Both the position numbers and the translations under genes were made by a program. This document shows positions 51,726-60,441 of a stretch of 64,000 bases of DNA, piece after piece; position 1 is the stretch's first letter; each line of letters starts with the position of its first letter. This DNA comes from JASDSY01 sp041441465. Lineage in GTDB: Bacteria > Muiribacteriota > UBA9980. Below the pieces are notes generated by a model. The model ran no database searches and was not told where the DNA came from. It saw only the letters and a list, made by a program, of their open reading frames with translations. The stretch covers positions 27,602 to 91,601 of the forward strand of contig JASDSY010000008.1 in NCBI GenBank assembly GCA_041441465.1, in the 5' to 3' direction.

Positions 51726-52826
51726 ATGTTTAACTTAAAGGTCATAGACAGATATATACTCCGCGAACTTCTATGGCCGTATTTAGGCGGAATGTTCGGT
51801 TTTATGGTCGTAATATCAATCGATCCGATGATTTACGCCATGAAAAATATTATAAACAGTGAAACACGCGGCATCGAGCCTATTTCGGTCGTAAAGTGGT
51901 TCATGTATTCACTCGCTAACGATATGATTTTCACATTTCCGATGGCAATGTTACTTTCCGCTCTTATAGTTTTCGGACGATTTTCGAAAGATTCAGAAAC
52001 TACGGCTCTCAAGGCCGGCGGAATTAGTTTTTTCAGGCTTTGTTATCCGGTAATGGCATTCGCGGCATTATCAACAATATTCGCCTTTTTATTTGGAGAA
52101 TTTATAGTACCATACTCAATATCAAGATCAAACCAGATAAAGCGGACTGAAATTTTGAAACTGCTGCCTATAATGGGCCAGGAAAATATTTATATAAAAG
52201 ATTCGCCCGACAGGACAATCCATGTCGAGCGCGCCGACAACATAAATAATATCCTTACAAACGTCGTTATTTCAGAATACGACCACAAGACGGACAAGCT
52301 AAAAAGAAGGATATTCGCGAAAACAGGCAGGTTTGTCAACGGCAAATGGCGCTTTTCCGACGGAGTAATCATGGAATACGATAGAGACATGGTAGCGAGG
52401 AAAACCGATGAATTTTCAGTCCGCACAATTGACATAAACGAACGCCCGAAAGATTTTAAGCGCGATGAAACGACGCACCAGGAAATGTCCATGCGCGTAC
52501 TGCGCGAGAAGATCCGTTATGCCTATGATCACGGCCTTACCGATGTGACCGGTCTTTTAGTCGAGTTCTATACCAAGACGTCGATCCCTTTTGCCTGCTT
52601 TATTTTCGGAGTAATAGGAGCCGCGCTCGGCACTTCAAATAACCGTTCGGGCGCGTTTATAGGGTTCGGCATTTCGATAATAATCATTTTTATTTATTAC
52701 GTAATGTTCTCTATCGCTAAATCGCTTGGCAAAAATGGAATGCTTCCTCCGCTTATGGCCGCGTGGATACAAAATATAGTATTCCTGGCCGCGAGCGTAA
52801 TGCTTGCGATGCGGGTAAGAAATTAA
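51726..52826 (+). CDS. LptF/LptG-family permease (YjgP/YjgQ)
   Basis: A 366-residue inner-membrane protein of the lipopolysaccharide exporter LptB2FG. The fold shows three N-terminal helices with the family start IDRYILRELLWPYLGG, a central periplasmic beta-jellyroll (about 130-245) and three C-terminal helices including SIPFACFIFGVIGAALG and a gate KSLGKNGMLPPLMAAWI. Only one copy is seen; a second (LptG) may be elsewhere, so F or G cannot be fixed. It supports an outer membrane with lipopolysaccharide-like lipid. It is read with prfA behind it, 65 bases apart. Confidence 0.9.
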   Translation: MFNLKVIDRYILRELLWPYLGGMFGFMVVISIDPMIYAMKNIINSETRGIEPISVVKWFMYSLANDMIFTFPMAMLLSALIVFGRFSKDSETTALKAGGISFFRLCYPVMAFAALSTIFAFLFGEFIVPYSISRSNQIKRTEILKLLPIMGQENIYIKDSPDRTIHVERADNINNILTNVVISEYDHKTDKLKRRIFAKTGRFVNGKWRFSDGVIMEYDRDMVARKTDEFSVRTIDINERPKDFKRDETTHQEMSMRVLREKIRYAYDHGLTDVTGLLVEFYTKTSIPFACFIFGVIGAALGTSNNRSGAFIGFGISIIIIFIYYVMFSIAKSLGKNGMLPPLMAAWIQNIVFLAASVMLAMRVRN

Positions 52827-52891
52827 TCAATAAACTTATAAATTTGTAAATTAATTATTTCATATAAAATTATCAAGATGGAGTGTCAAAA

Positions 52892-53974
52892 ATGTTTGAT
52901 TTAATTAACAAACTTGAAGAAGTCGAAAAAAATTTCATGGATATCGAAAAGCAGCTTGCAGATCCTGAAATTATAAAAAAGCAATCGGAATTCATGAGAT
53001 TATCAAAACTGCGTTCGACCAACGAAGAAACGGTGTTATGTTTCAGAAATTACCGCAAATGCATTGAAGATTTAAAAGAAAACCAAAAAATGGCTGAAAT
53101 CGAAAAAGATCCTGATATGCTGGCGATGGTCCAGGAAGAAGTAACAAGACTGACCGGCGAGAAAGATAAAATCGAAAATCAGCTCAAAGTATTGCTTTTA
53201 CCGAAAGACCCCAACGACGAAAAAAATACCATAGTTGAAATAAGGGCCGGCGCAGGCGGAGAAGAGGCATCGCTATTCGCGGCTTCGCTATACAGAATGT
53301 ACTGCCGCTACGCCGAATTGAAAAGATGGAAAATAGAATCGATAGATTCGCACCCTTCAGAAAAAGGCGGATTCAAGGAAGTTATTTTCTCGATGTCAGG
53401 CGAAAGGGTATATTCGAGGATGAAATTCGAAAGCGGCGTTCACCGCGTGCAGAGAGTTCCGATAACGGAAGCTTCAGGGCGCATACATACCTCGACCGCC
53501 ACGGTAGCGGTTCTTCCTGAAGCGGAAGACGTCGACGTCCAGATAAATGCCGAAGATCTCAGAATCGATACTTTTTGCGCCAGCGGCCACGGCGGCCAGT
53601 CAGTTAATACGACATATTCGGCCATAAGAATAACGCATTTGCCAACCGGGCTTGTAGTACAATGCCAGGACGAAAAATCGCAGCTAAAAAATAAAGCCAA
53701 AGCCATGAAAGTTTTAAAATCAAGAATGCTTGAAATCGAACGTGATAAACAGCAGAGCTCAATTGCCGAAGACCGCCGGTCCCAGGTTGGTTCAGGCGAC
53801 CGTTCAGATAAAATAAGAACCTATAATTATCCGCAAAACAGAATTACAGACCACAGAATTAAATTTCAGGTTAATAATTTAACCGCATTCCTTGACGGTG
53901 AAATAGATGAAATGCTTGATGCTCTTGTTTTAGACGATCAATCGCAAAAATTAAACTCGCTTCAAAATTCATAA
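52892..53974 (+). CDS. prfA: Peptide chain release factor 1
   Basis: A 360-residue class-I release factor for UAA/UAG. Codon recognition motif PIT (190-192, PxT type) marks RF1 rather than RF2, and the catalytic GGQ is at 234-236 in the form SGHGGQSVNT, with histidine where alanine is most common. The anticodon-stem region and IRITHLPTGLVVQCQDEKSQ are standard. The start at 52892 (MFDLINKL) is chosen over a GTG at 52883, since GGAG lies eight bases upstream. prmC, which methylates this GGQ glutamine, follows directly. Confidence 0.97.
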   Translation: MFDLINKLEEVEKNFMDIEKQLADPEIIKKQSEFMRLSKLRSTNEETVLCFRNYRKCIEDLKENQKMAEIEKDPDMLAMVQEEVTRLTGEKDKIENQLKVLLLPKDPNDEKNTIVEIRAGAGGEEASLFAASLYRMYCRYAELKRWKIESIDSHPSEKGGFKEVIFSMSGERVYSRMKFESGVHRVQRVPITEASGRIHTSTATVAVLPEAEDVDVQINAEDLRIDTFCASGHGGQSVNTTYSAIRITHLPTGLVVQCQDEKSQLKNKAKAMKVLKSRMLEIERDKQQSSIAEDRRSQVGSGDRSDKIRTYNYPQNRITDHRIKFQVNNLTAFLDGEIDEMLDALVLDDQSQKLNSLQNS

Positions 53975-54031
53975 ATTTTAACGTTTCAGCGATTAATATT
54001 TCAAGAATCTATTAACCTAACAAATAAAAAC

Positions 54032-54952
54032 ATGAACACAAACATAAATTATGAATTTAATAACTTAAAATTTTTCGAAGCATATAATTTGCTCAAAAAA
54101 ATTTTGCTCGAAATTAATGGCAATAATACATTCGAATCCGAGTATCAGGCAAAATTAATCCTGGCGTATGCAAGCGGCGGCGATATTTCAAAAATTATAG
54201 GACTCCGCTGGAACGAGCAAATACCCGAAGAAACCGCCCGCGAAATAGATAAAATCACGAAGCGCCGTATAAAAAATGAACCGCTTCAATATATAATCGG
54301 CGAAACGGAGTTTTACGGACGCAGATATAAAGTCTGCCCCGATGTTTTAATCCCGCGCGGCGATACTGAATGCATAGTATCAGAAGCCGTTGATTTTTTG
54401 AACGAAACGATTAAAAAAAGCTCAAACACGACATTAAAGATAATCGATATCGGCACAGGCGCGGGCGCAATAGCTGTAACGATTGCGTGTGAAATGATTG
54501 ATAAAAATAATAAATTAGAAATATATGCTGCGGATATAAGTGAAAATGCCTTAAAGGCCGCTTCTGAAAATGCTGAACTTAATTTATGCGCCGATAAAAT
54601 AAAATTCATAAAATCAGATATTTATAGTTTTTTTGAAAATACGGATTTAAAATTTGATTTGATAATATCCAATCCGCCATATATTAGCGAAACAGAATAT
54701 GTTAATTTAAGGCCGGAAATCTTTTTTGAACCAAAAAACGCGCTCACTGCGCCGGATAACGGAACTTTATTTTATAAAAAAATTTTTGAAGATGCAGCTT
54801 TATATCTAAATGAGGGCGGTTCGGTCATTTGCGAATTCGGGTTCGGAATGTATGACGAAATCGAAAAAATAACAACGGTGAATAATTTTAAAAATATTAA
54901 AAAAATATACGACATAGAGCGCAGGATCAGGGGTGTGAAGGTATGGGCATAA
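54032..54952 (+). CDS. prmC: Release-factor glutamine N5-methyltransferase PrmC
   Basis: A 306-residue SAM-dependent enzyme that methylates the GGQ glutamine of release factors. The N-terminal helical bundle is followed by YIIGETEFYGRRYKVCPDVLIPRGDTE, the SAM-binding DIGTGAGAIA (139-148) and the catalytic NPPY (214-217). It lies 57 bases after prfA, the common genomic pairing. No ribosome-binding site is clear. Its 3' end overlaps tsaC by ten bases. Confidence 0.95.
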   Translation: MNTNINYEFNNLKFFEAYNLLKKILLEINGNNTFESEYQAKLILAYASGGDISKIIGLRWNEQIPEETAREIDKITKRRIKNEPLQYIIGETEFYGRRYKVCPDVLIPRGDTECIVSEAVDFLNETIKKSSNTTLKIIDIGTGAGAIAVTIACEMIDKNNKLEIYAADISENALKAASENAELNLCADKIKFIKSDIYSFFENTDLKFDLIISNPPYISETEYVNLRPEIFFEPKNALTAPDNGTLFYKKIFEDAALYLNEGGSVICEFGFGMYDEIEKITTVNNFKNIKKIYDIERRIRGVKVWA

Positions 54953-55584
54953 TATCTAATTATCCTATATGGAACGTGCTGGACGAGCCGCTTCCGGAAA
55001 TAAAAAAAGATTCGGTTATCATATTTCCGACCGAAACGGTTTACGGAATAGGCGTGTTTTTATCAAATAAAAAAGGCATAGACAGGATATTCGAGATAAA
55101 AAAACGCGAGAAAAAGCCGTTATCGCTGCATTTGCCTGATTGCCGCGACCTTATGAAATATGTCGAGCCGATAAGCAATTACGCTGAAAAAGCCATTTCA
55201 CACTACTCGCCAGGTCCGCTCATGATGATTTTAAACGCGAAAAAAGATTTTAAGTTTCCTGAAATGTGCGTATTAAACGGCAAAATCGGCGTCAGAATCT
55301 TCTCTAATTTCATAACCGCCTCCATAGTTAACAACCACAAAGAGCCGATTATCGGCACTTCAGCAAATATTTCCGGCGGCGGCAGCCCAAAAAATTTCTT
55401 CGATATCCCGGCCGACTTAATCGACGAATGCGATTACGCTATCGATAACGGGCCGACAGTTTACCAGAAGGATTCTACGATAGTTGATTTTACAGGCCCG
55501 GTACCTTTAATTTTAAGGGAAGGCGCCATATCCGCCGAAGAATTATGCGACGTATTATCGGTTAAGGTTGAAAGAGGCATATAA
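54943..55584 (+). CDS. tsaC: Threonylcarbamoyl-AMP synthase (TsaC/YrdC/Sua5 domain)
   Basis: A 213-residue single-domain YrdC protein that makes the threonylcarbamoyl-AMP used for t6A37 in ANN-decoding tRNAs. Core marks are IIFPTETVYGIGV, the KKREKKPLSLHL phosphate/AMP region and GTSANISGG. The Sua5 C-terminal domain is absent, so this is the short TsaC form. AAGGT precedes the ATG and the gene overlaps prmC, so it is translated as part of the prfA-prmC-tsaC-nadB run. Confidence 0.92.
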   Translation: MGIISNYPIWNVLDEPLPEIKKDSVIIFPTETVYGIGVFLSNKKGIDRIFEIKKREKKPLSLHLPDCRDLMKYVEPISNYAEKAISHYSPGPLMMILNAKKDFKFPEMCVLNGKIGVRIFSNFITASIVNNHKEPIIGTSANISGGGSPKNFFDIPADLIDECDYAIDNGPTVYQKDSTIVDFTGPVPLILREGAISAEELCDVLSVKVERGI

Positions 55585-55585
55585 A

Positions 55586-57238
55586 ATGAATAAACCAAGA
55601 TTTCCCGAACGCAGGTATTTAATTAATTTTTCAGCATCGGCATTGCAGTCAAGCGAAGTCGATTTTTTAATAGTAGGTTCAGGCGTTGCCGGATTGAGGG
55701 CGGCGATAGCGCTTTCAGACTATGGCAGCGTCATAGTGCTGACGAAAGATAAGACGGAAGAATGCAACAGCTATCTGGCGCAGGGCGGAATAGCGGCGGC
55801 AATAGGCGAAGACGACAACATAAAATACCATGTCGACGACACCCTGAAAACAGGCGTGGGGCTATGCTCTGAAAAAGCAGTTAAAATACTTGTCGAGGAA
55901 GGGCCGGCGCAAATCGAAGACTTCCTTAAATTCGGAGCTAATTTCGACCGCACGACCGACAAAAAACTCGCGCTCACCCGCGAAGGCGCTCACACCAAAA
56001 ACCGCATAATCCATGCCCGCGGCGACGCGATAGGGATCGAACTGGAATTAACATTATTATCCAAGGCACGCTCAATACCGAACATAAAATTCGAGGAGGG
56101 CCTTTACCTTCTCGATATATTAACCGATAATGAAACCGCTCACGGCGCTATTGTTTTCGAAGAAAAAACAAACCGATCGAGCATAATATATTCTAAAGCG
56201 ATAATATTAGCGACAGGCGGCATCGGATTCGCCTTTCTTCAGACCACAAATTCGCATATAGCCACAGGTGACGGCGTGGCAATCGCGCGCAGGGCCGGCG
56301 CTGAAATAACCGATATGGAATTCATCCAGTTCCATCCGACGACATTATTTCTCGAGGGCGCTCCGCGTTTTTTAATTTCAGAAGCGGTGCGCGGCGAAGG
56401 CGCATATTTAATTAACATCAACGGCGAACGTTTTATGTGCGGGCGCCATCCGATGGCCGAACTTGCTCCGCGCGATATCGTATCGCGCGAAATCCTCGCG
56501 GAAGTAGAAAAAACTAAATATCCGAATGTATTCCTCGATCTTACTCACTTAGACGCCGAATTCATAAAAAACAGGTTCCCTAAAATATACTCGAATTGCA
56601 TGCGTTACGGCATCGATATAACGACGACACCGATACCGGTATACCCGTCGGCCCATTATATGATAGGCGGCGTAAAAAGCGGCTTAAACGGCGAAACAAA
56701 TATCGCCGGCCTTTACGTCTGCGGCGAAACCGCCTGCACATATATACACGGCGCCAACCGGCTCGCCTCTAACTCGCTCCTCGAGTGCGTAGTATTCGGC
56801 AACCGCGCCGGAATCGCCGCCGGCAAATACGGCCAAACAGTTTCGATCAAAAAGAATTCAAATCATAATTATGAATTTAAATTCAACAAAGAACCGAAAG
56901 GTTTTTCCATAAAATATCACGGCGAAAAAGTGCTTTACGAGATAAGAAAAGCCGCGTGGGAAAATTTATCGATAATAAGAACAGGCGAAGGCTTTAAAAA
57001 TATAGAAAGAATGCTGGAAAAATACGATTTTATAAAAAAATTAGAATTGAAAACCAAACGCTCATTCGCGATATTCAACATGCTTGAAGTCATAGGCCTT
57101 ATAAATAAATTCGCCGAATTAAGGTGCGAATCGCGCGGCACGCATTTCAGAATTGACGCCAGCCAACCCGACGACAGCAAATGGCTTTTCCATTTCATTG
57201 AAAAGAACGGTGAAATGCGTCATGAGCAAATCCAGTAA
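55586..57238 (+). CDS. nadB: L-aspartate oxidase (quinolinate pathway)
   Basis: A 550-residue flavoprotein that oxidises aspartate to iminoaspartate for NAD synthesis; anaerobes can use fumarate as acceptor. The FAD motif GSGVAG is at 31-36, followed by YLAQGGIAAAIG, HARGDAIG, QFHPTTLF and the signature GANRLASNSLLECVVFGNRAG spread over about 380-400. The C-terminal helical domain is present. The start at 55586 is one base after the tsaC stop, with GAGG nine bases upstream; a TTG 18 bases earlier is less likely. nadA and nadC are not adjacent. Confidence 0.95.
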   Translation: MNKPRFPERRYLINFSASALQSSEVDFLIVGSGVAGLRAAIALSDYGSVIVLTKDKTEECNSYLAQGGIAAAIGEDDNIKYHVDDTLKTGVGLCSEKAVKILVEEGPAQIEDFLKFGANFDRTTDKKLALTREGAHTKNRIIHARGDAIGIELELTLLSKARSIPNIKFEEGLYLLDILTDNETAHGAIVFEEKTNRSSIIYSKAIILATGGIGFAFLQTTNSHIATGDGVAIARRAGAEITDMEFIQFHPTTLFLEGAPRFLISEAVRGEGAYLININGERFMCGRHPMAELAPRDIVSREILAEVEKTKYPNVFLDLTHLDAEFIKNRFPKIYSNCMRYGIDITTTPIPVYPSAHYMIGGVKSGLNGETNIAGLYVCGETACTYIHGANRLASNSLLECVVFGNRAGIAAGKYGQTVSIKKNSNHNYEFKFNKEPKGFSIKYHGEKVLYEIRKAAWENLSIIRTGEGFKNIERMLEKYDFIKKLELKTKRSFAIFNMLEVIGLINKFAELRCESRGTHFRIDASQPDDSKWLFHFIEKNGEMRHEQIQ

Positions 57239-57291
57239 TGTTGAATATATCCAGACACCTAAAATTTATTGCAATCCGGACAGTTTAATTA

Positions 57292-58302
57292 ATGAATGAA
57301 TTTTTCGAAAAAGTAAAACAAATAAACTCAAAATATTCGATATCACAGCGTATCAAATCTTCCTTTAACGGCATTAACCCGACCTTAAAAAAAATTGCGC
57401 TGAATATCCTGCCGGACGAAAGCAAGCTTTCGCAGACGGCGTTTTTGCTTCATGCCGCGGAAAACGAGCTTGAAAACCCGGAAATGGCGGTCGGCACCAT
57501 TGTGGCGCTCGAACTTTTACGCATCGGCTATGAAATAAGGGACAAATTAGTCAATAAAACGCCGACATTTTCAACGCATTTTTTCCTTAAAGACAAGCTT
57601 GACATGAATTACGGACTTTTAATATCGGACGTTATCATTTCAAAAGGAATGTCATATCTTTACTGCAACTGCGACAGGCGCATGGTCCAGCACATTGACG
57701 AAGCTATTAACGATATTGTCAATTCGCGTGTCGACGTAGCCGGACTTTTAAAATCGGATTCGCTCGATTTATCAAAATATGCCGAAATGATCGTCCGCAG
57801 CCTTGGCTCAGTATTCAAACTCGGCCTTTTATCGATCAAAACGACGGCCATAATTAATTCGCAAATGCAGAAATCAGTTTATAATCTGGCGTTAAATTTC
57901 GCCATAGCATGCGAATTTGCAGAAGATTTCACCGGTTTTTTCCTGAGCAGCGGAAATTACGACAACGATATAAACACGCTCCAAACAGAAAACACGAATA
58001 TTATTTTTCCGCTTTTGCTTCTCAATGAAGTAGTTTCAGGCTATGAAAGCACGACATTGAAAAATATATTAATTAATTTAAAAAATAAAGGCGGACCGAT
58101 AGGGCATAAGGAATTATGGCGCGTAAAAAACCTTATGAAAAAATATAACGTTACCGACTATATATTACGGAAAATAAGCGATCATATAGATACCGCATCG
58201 GCCGAAATAAAAGTGCTCGGCTGGCGAAAATCCGATGAAATGACTGAGTTTATAACTTTGCTGTTAAGATCGAACTGGGACATAAATTATATCAGCAAAT
58301 AA
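57292..58302 (+). CDS. Polyprenyl-synthase-like protein lacking catalytic aspartates
   Basis: A 336-residue, almost all-helical protein. Its helix pattern and the stretches LLISDVIISKGMSYLY and MVQHIDEAINDIVNSRVD resemble trans-prenyl diphosphate synthases. The first aspartate-rich motif (DDxxD) is missing: the matching helix reads ALELLRIGYEIRDKL. The second is replaced by CEFAEDFTGFF. If the fold call is right, it is a non-catalytic small-subunit-like or regulatory protein. It follows nadB by 53 bases and has no clear ribosome-binding site. The fold assignment is from pattern recall and only moderately sure; a distinct helical family is possible. Confidence 0.6.
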   Translation: MNEFFEKVKQINSKYSISQRIKSSFNGINPTLKKIALNILPDESKLSQTAFLLHAAENELENPEMAVGTIVALELLRIGYEIRDKLVNKTPTFSTHFFLKDKLDMNYGLLISDVIISKGMSYLYCNCDRRMVQHIDEAINDIVNSRVDVAGLLKSDSLDLSKYAEMIVRSLGSVFKLGLLSIKTTAIINSQMQKSVYNLALNFAIACEFAEDFTGFFLSSGNYDNDINTLQTENTNIIFPLLLLNEVVSGYESTTLKNILINLKNKGGPIGHKELWRVKNLMKKYNVTDYILRKISDHIDTASAEIKVLGWRKSDEMTEFITLLLRSNWDINYISK

Positions 58303-58410
58303 AATTAAGTTAAATTTATTGACGAATCATAAAAATATCTATATAATTAATAAGAAAATCAGCCGTCACAAATTTAGAATTAATTGTTTTATTAAATAAT
58401 GGAGGCGTAA

Positions 58411-59205
58411 ATGAATCAAAATTTCTCAATCGAGACCTTTATCAAAGAATATCACTCGAAAAAAACAGAAGCGGAAATTATTAATAAAAATGCTGTAATT
58501 TCGACATCGGATATGAATTTTAACGATTATGTCGAATTCTTAAAACCGCCTGAAGATATTGATCTTGTAAAAAAATATATAACGGAGCATCCGCCGGTCG
58601 AGTTACGTGAAGTTATAGCCGTACACGAACCGCTCGAATGCAAAAATCTTTTAAATACCGGAATAGTCGATAACGTCGAACAAACTCTCGGCAAAGATTT
58701 TGACTTCCACCTCTTGAATTTCAACTTCGATATAAGGAAAAAAAATAATTTCAAATTAAAATCCGTGAGCGTAAACGCGAAATTTAACGAATCATTTTCA
58801 CCTAATCTTCGCCCGCGCGTAATATCATACTTTCCAAACACCGAACTTTTTAACGGTTCGGGCAATGTTTCCGGAAAAGTCACTGTATCGGGCGGCAAAG
58901 GTTTTAAATTCATAAATGAGAAAGAATTTGACGCCCAAAAGCATAAAACCTCAGAAGTGGACTTTATTTATGATTATTCCTCTAACAATAAGTCAATATT
59001 CGCATCTCAAACCGCTAACGGTTTCTTTTTTAAATTTTTCAACGACGAGCCGTCCAATTCAACACAGACATTCACAATAAAAGCGATTCTATTAAGGCCG
59101 CGCAGCGTGAAAAAAATATTAATGAGCGCAAATTTTATAATCAACGAATTCCCGGTAGAATATAACTATGTAAGCGAAATTCCAGTCGAAGAATCAAATA
59201 TCTAA
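58411..59205 (+). CDS. Hypothetical protein, beta-rich
   Basis: A 264-residue soluble protein without signal peptide. The first 90 residues are acidic and helical (FIKEYHSKKTEAEIINKNAV and KPPEDIDLVKKYITEHPPVE); from about 95 onward it alternates hydrophobic and polar residues as in a beta sandwich, with a Gly/Ser segment GSGNVSGKVTVSGGKG. GGAGG lies eight bases before the ATG. It ends the forward run and a terminator follows. I do not recognise the family. Confidence 0.72.
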   Translation: MNQNFSIETFIKEYHSKKTEAEIINKNAVISTSDMNFNDYVEFLKPPEDIDLVKKYITEHPPVELREVIAVHEPLECKNLLNTGIVDNVEQTLGKDFDFHLLNFNFDIRKKNNFKLKSVSVNAKFNESFSPNLRPRVISYFPNTELFNGSGNVSGKVTVSGGKGFKFINEKEFDAQKHKTSEVDFIYDYSSNNKSIFASQTANGFFFKFFNDEPSNSTQTFTIKAILLRPRSVKKILMSANFIINEFPVEYNYVSEIPVEESNI

Positions 59206-59231
59206 TAAATAAACTCTATTTTTTACAAAAC

Positions 59232-59267
59232 AAAAAAAGGCTGTTCCATAATGAACAGCCTTTTTTA
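59232..59267. terminator. Bidirectional terminator between convergent genes
   Basis: AAAAAAAGGCTGTTC (59232-59246) pairs with GAACAGCCTTTTTT (59253-59266) around a six-base loop. Confidence 0.92.
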
Positions 59268-59302
59268 TTTTTATCTTTACTTATTAATTTTTTTATTATT
59301 AA

Positions 59303-60253
59303 CTAAAACTTAACTCCATAAGTTAAAGTCGCGCCATAATATCCAAATTTTTCATTCTGGAATTTTTTCAAACTATCAGGAATTCTATTAGGGGCAAAAA
59401 TAATTCCGGCGACTCCCTGGTCAGAAAAGCGCGTACCGCCGATCGGCATACCTTTAGTGTACATACCGCCGTCAATTGAGAAATTAAAACCATTGCCAAT
59501 GTTATATATCATTCGGCCTGAAATCATTTGATTGGATTTCGGAAGATCGCTGTTTGCCGAATTTTTTAAATTATTTTTTAAATATATCAAGTTAGCTTCA
59601 ATTTTTAACTTATTATTCAAAATTTTCGGTATATAATCATAACCAATACCAAACTTATCAGTTAATGCTTCCATATTCGCATACGTAACTTTAACATTTT
59701 CATAGTTCAAATGATATGTTTTCTTCAAATCAATGTGCTTGCTGTAATTTAAACCAATCGATGACCATTTTCCTTTTTCCAGAAATGTGACATCATCCGA
59801 CCCGTCTAATTTTACTTTTATAGGACTCAAATCAATATTTCTTTTCTTATAACCGACAGAAATCGCTGAACCCGCGTCAGGCGCCTCATAAACCTTATAT
59901 GCGCCGCCCCATTCATTCGATGTGGTATCCCAATACCTTGTCGACCCCTCGGAATGGTTTTTAGAAGCTTTATAATTTAAAGTTAAATTTTTAAAAGGCG
60001 ATACCGCCATATTTGATTCTTTAAAGTCGGCTTTTTTTCCAGCCATTCCGGAAGGGACTTTAATATCAAATGAAGAATAATCAACTACCGCTTCTTTATC
60101 ATAAAGCCCAAACGCTGAAGTGACATCCTGCCGGTTAGCCGATGCCGAAAATGAAATTTTATCGGTCTTTGGCATTTCAAGTGCTGAAGCGACTCCGCAA
60201 TTAATAAAAACACCTGCTATAATACTAATAGTTAAAAAAATCTTTTTTTTCAT
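59303..60253 (-). CDS. Exported beta-barrel-like outer-membrane protein
   Basis: A 316-residue protein with a signal peptide (hydrophobic 5-22, cleavage near ASA-L). The mature part consists of short amphipathic strands with aromatic ends, for example KISFSASANR, LNYSKHIDL, TYHLNYENVKVTYA and MISGRMIYNIG, and it ends in TLTYGVKF, the terminal aromatic expected for an outer-membrane barrel. No specific transport family is recognised. The start at 60253 is chosen because GAGG lies six bases upstream; the GTG at 60265 is part of that site. A cysteine sits within the signal region but without a lipobox. Confidence 0.75.
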   Translation of the reverse strand: MKKKIFLTISIIAGVFINCGVASALEMPKTDKISFSASANRQDVTSAFGLYDKEAVVDYSSFDIKVPSGMAGKKADFKESNMAVSPFKNLTLNYKASKNHSEGSTRYWDTTSNEWGGAYKVYEAPDAGSAISVGYKKRNIDLSPIKVKLDGSDDVTFLEKGKWSSIGLNYSKHIDLKKTYHLNYENVKVTYANMEALTDKFGIGYDYIPKILNNKLKIEANLIYLKNNLKNSANSDLPKSNQMISGRMIYNIGNGFNFSIDGGMYTKGMPIGGTRFSDQGVAGIIFAPNRIPDSLKKFQNEKFGYYGATLTYGVKF

Positions 60254-60375
60254 AAAAAACCTCACTTAAATTAAGGTGAGAAAATAATATACGATTTTAT
60301 ATAAAATTGCAAGAAAATATTTCCTTTAAAGTAATTATAGCAAAAAATACGAAATTTAGGAACTATTATAAAAGC

Positions 60376-60408
60376 AAAAAAACGGCTGATACTTCTATCA
60401 GCCGTTTT
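60376..60408 (-). terminator. Terminator of the Thr/Val-rich lipoprotein gene
   Basis: AAAACGGCTGATA (60379-60391) pairs perfectly with TATCAGCCGTTTT (60396-60408) around a four-base loop, with a T run on the minus strand. Confidence 0.92.
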
Positions 60409-60441
60409 CTATTCTTAATTTAACTTATTTTGTAAATTAAA

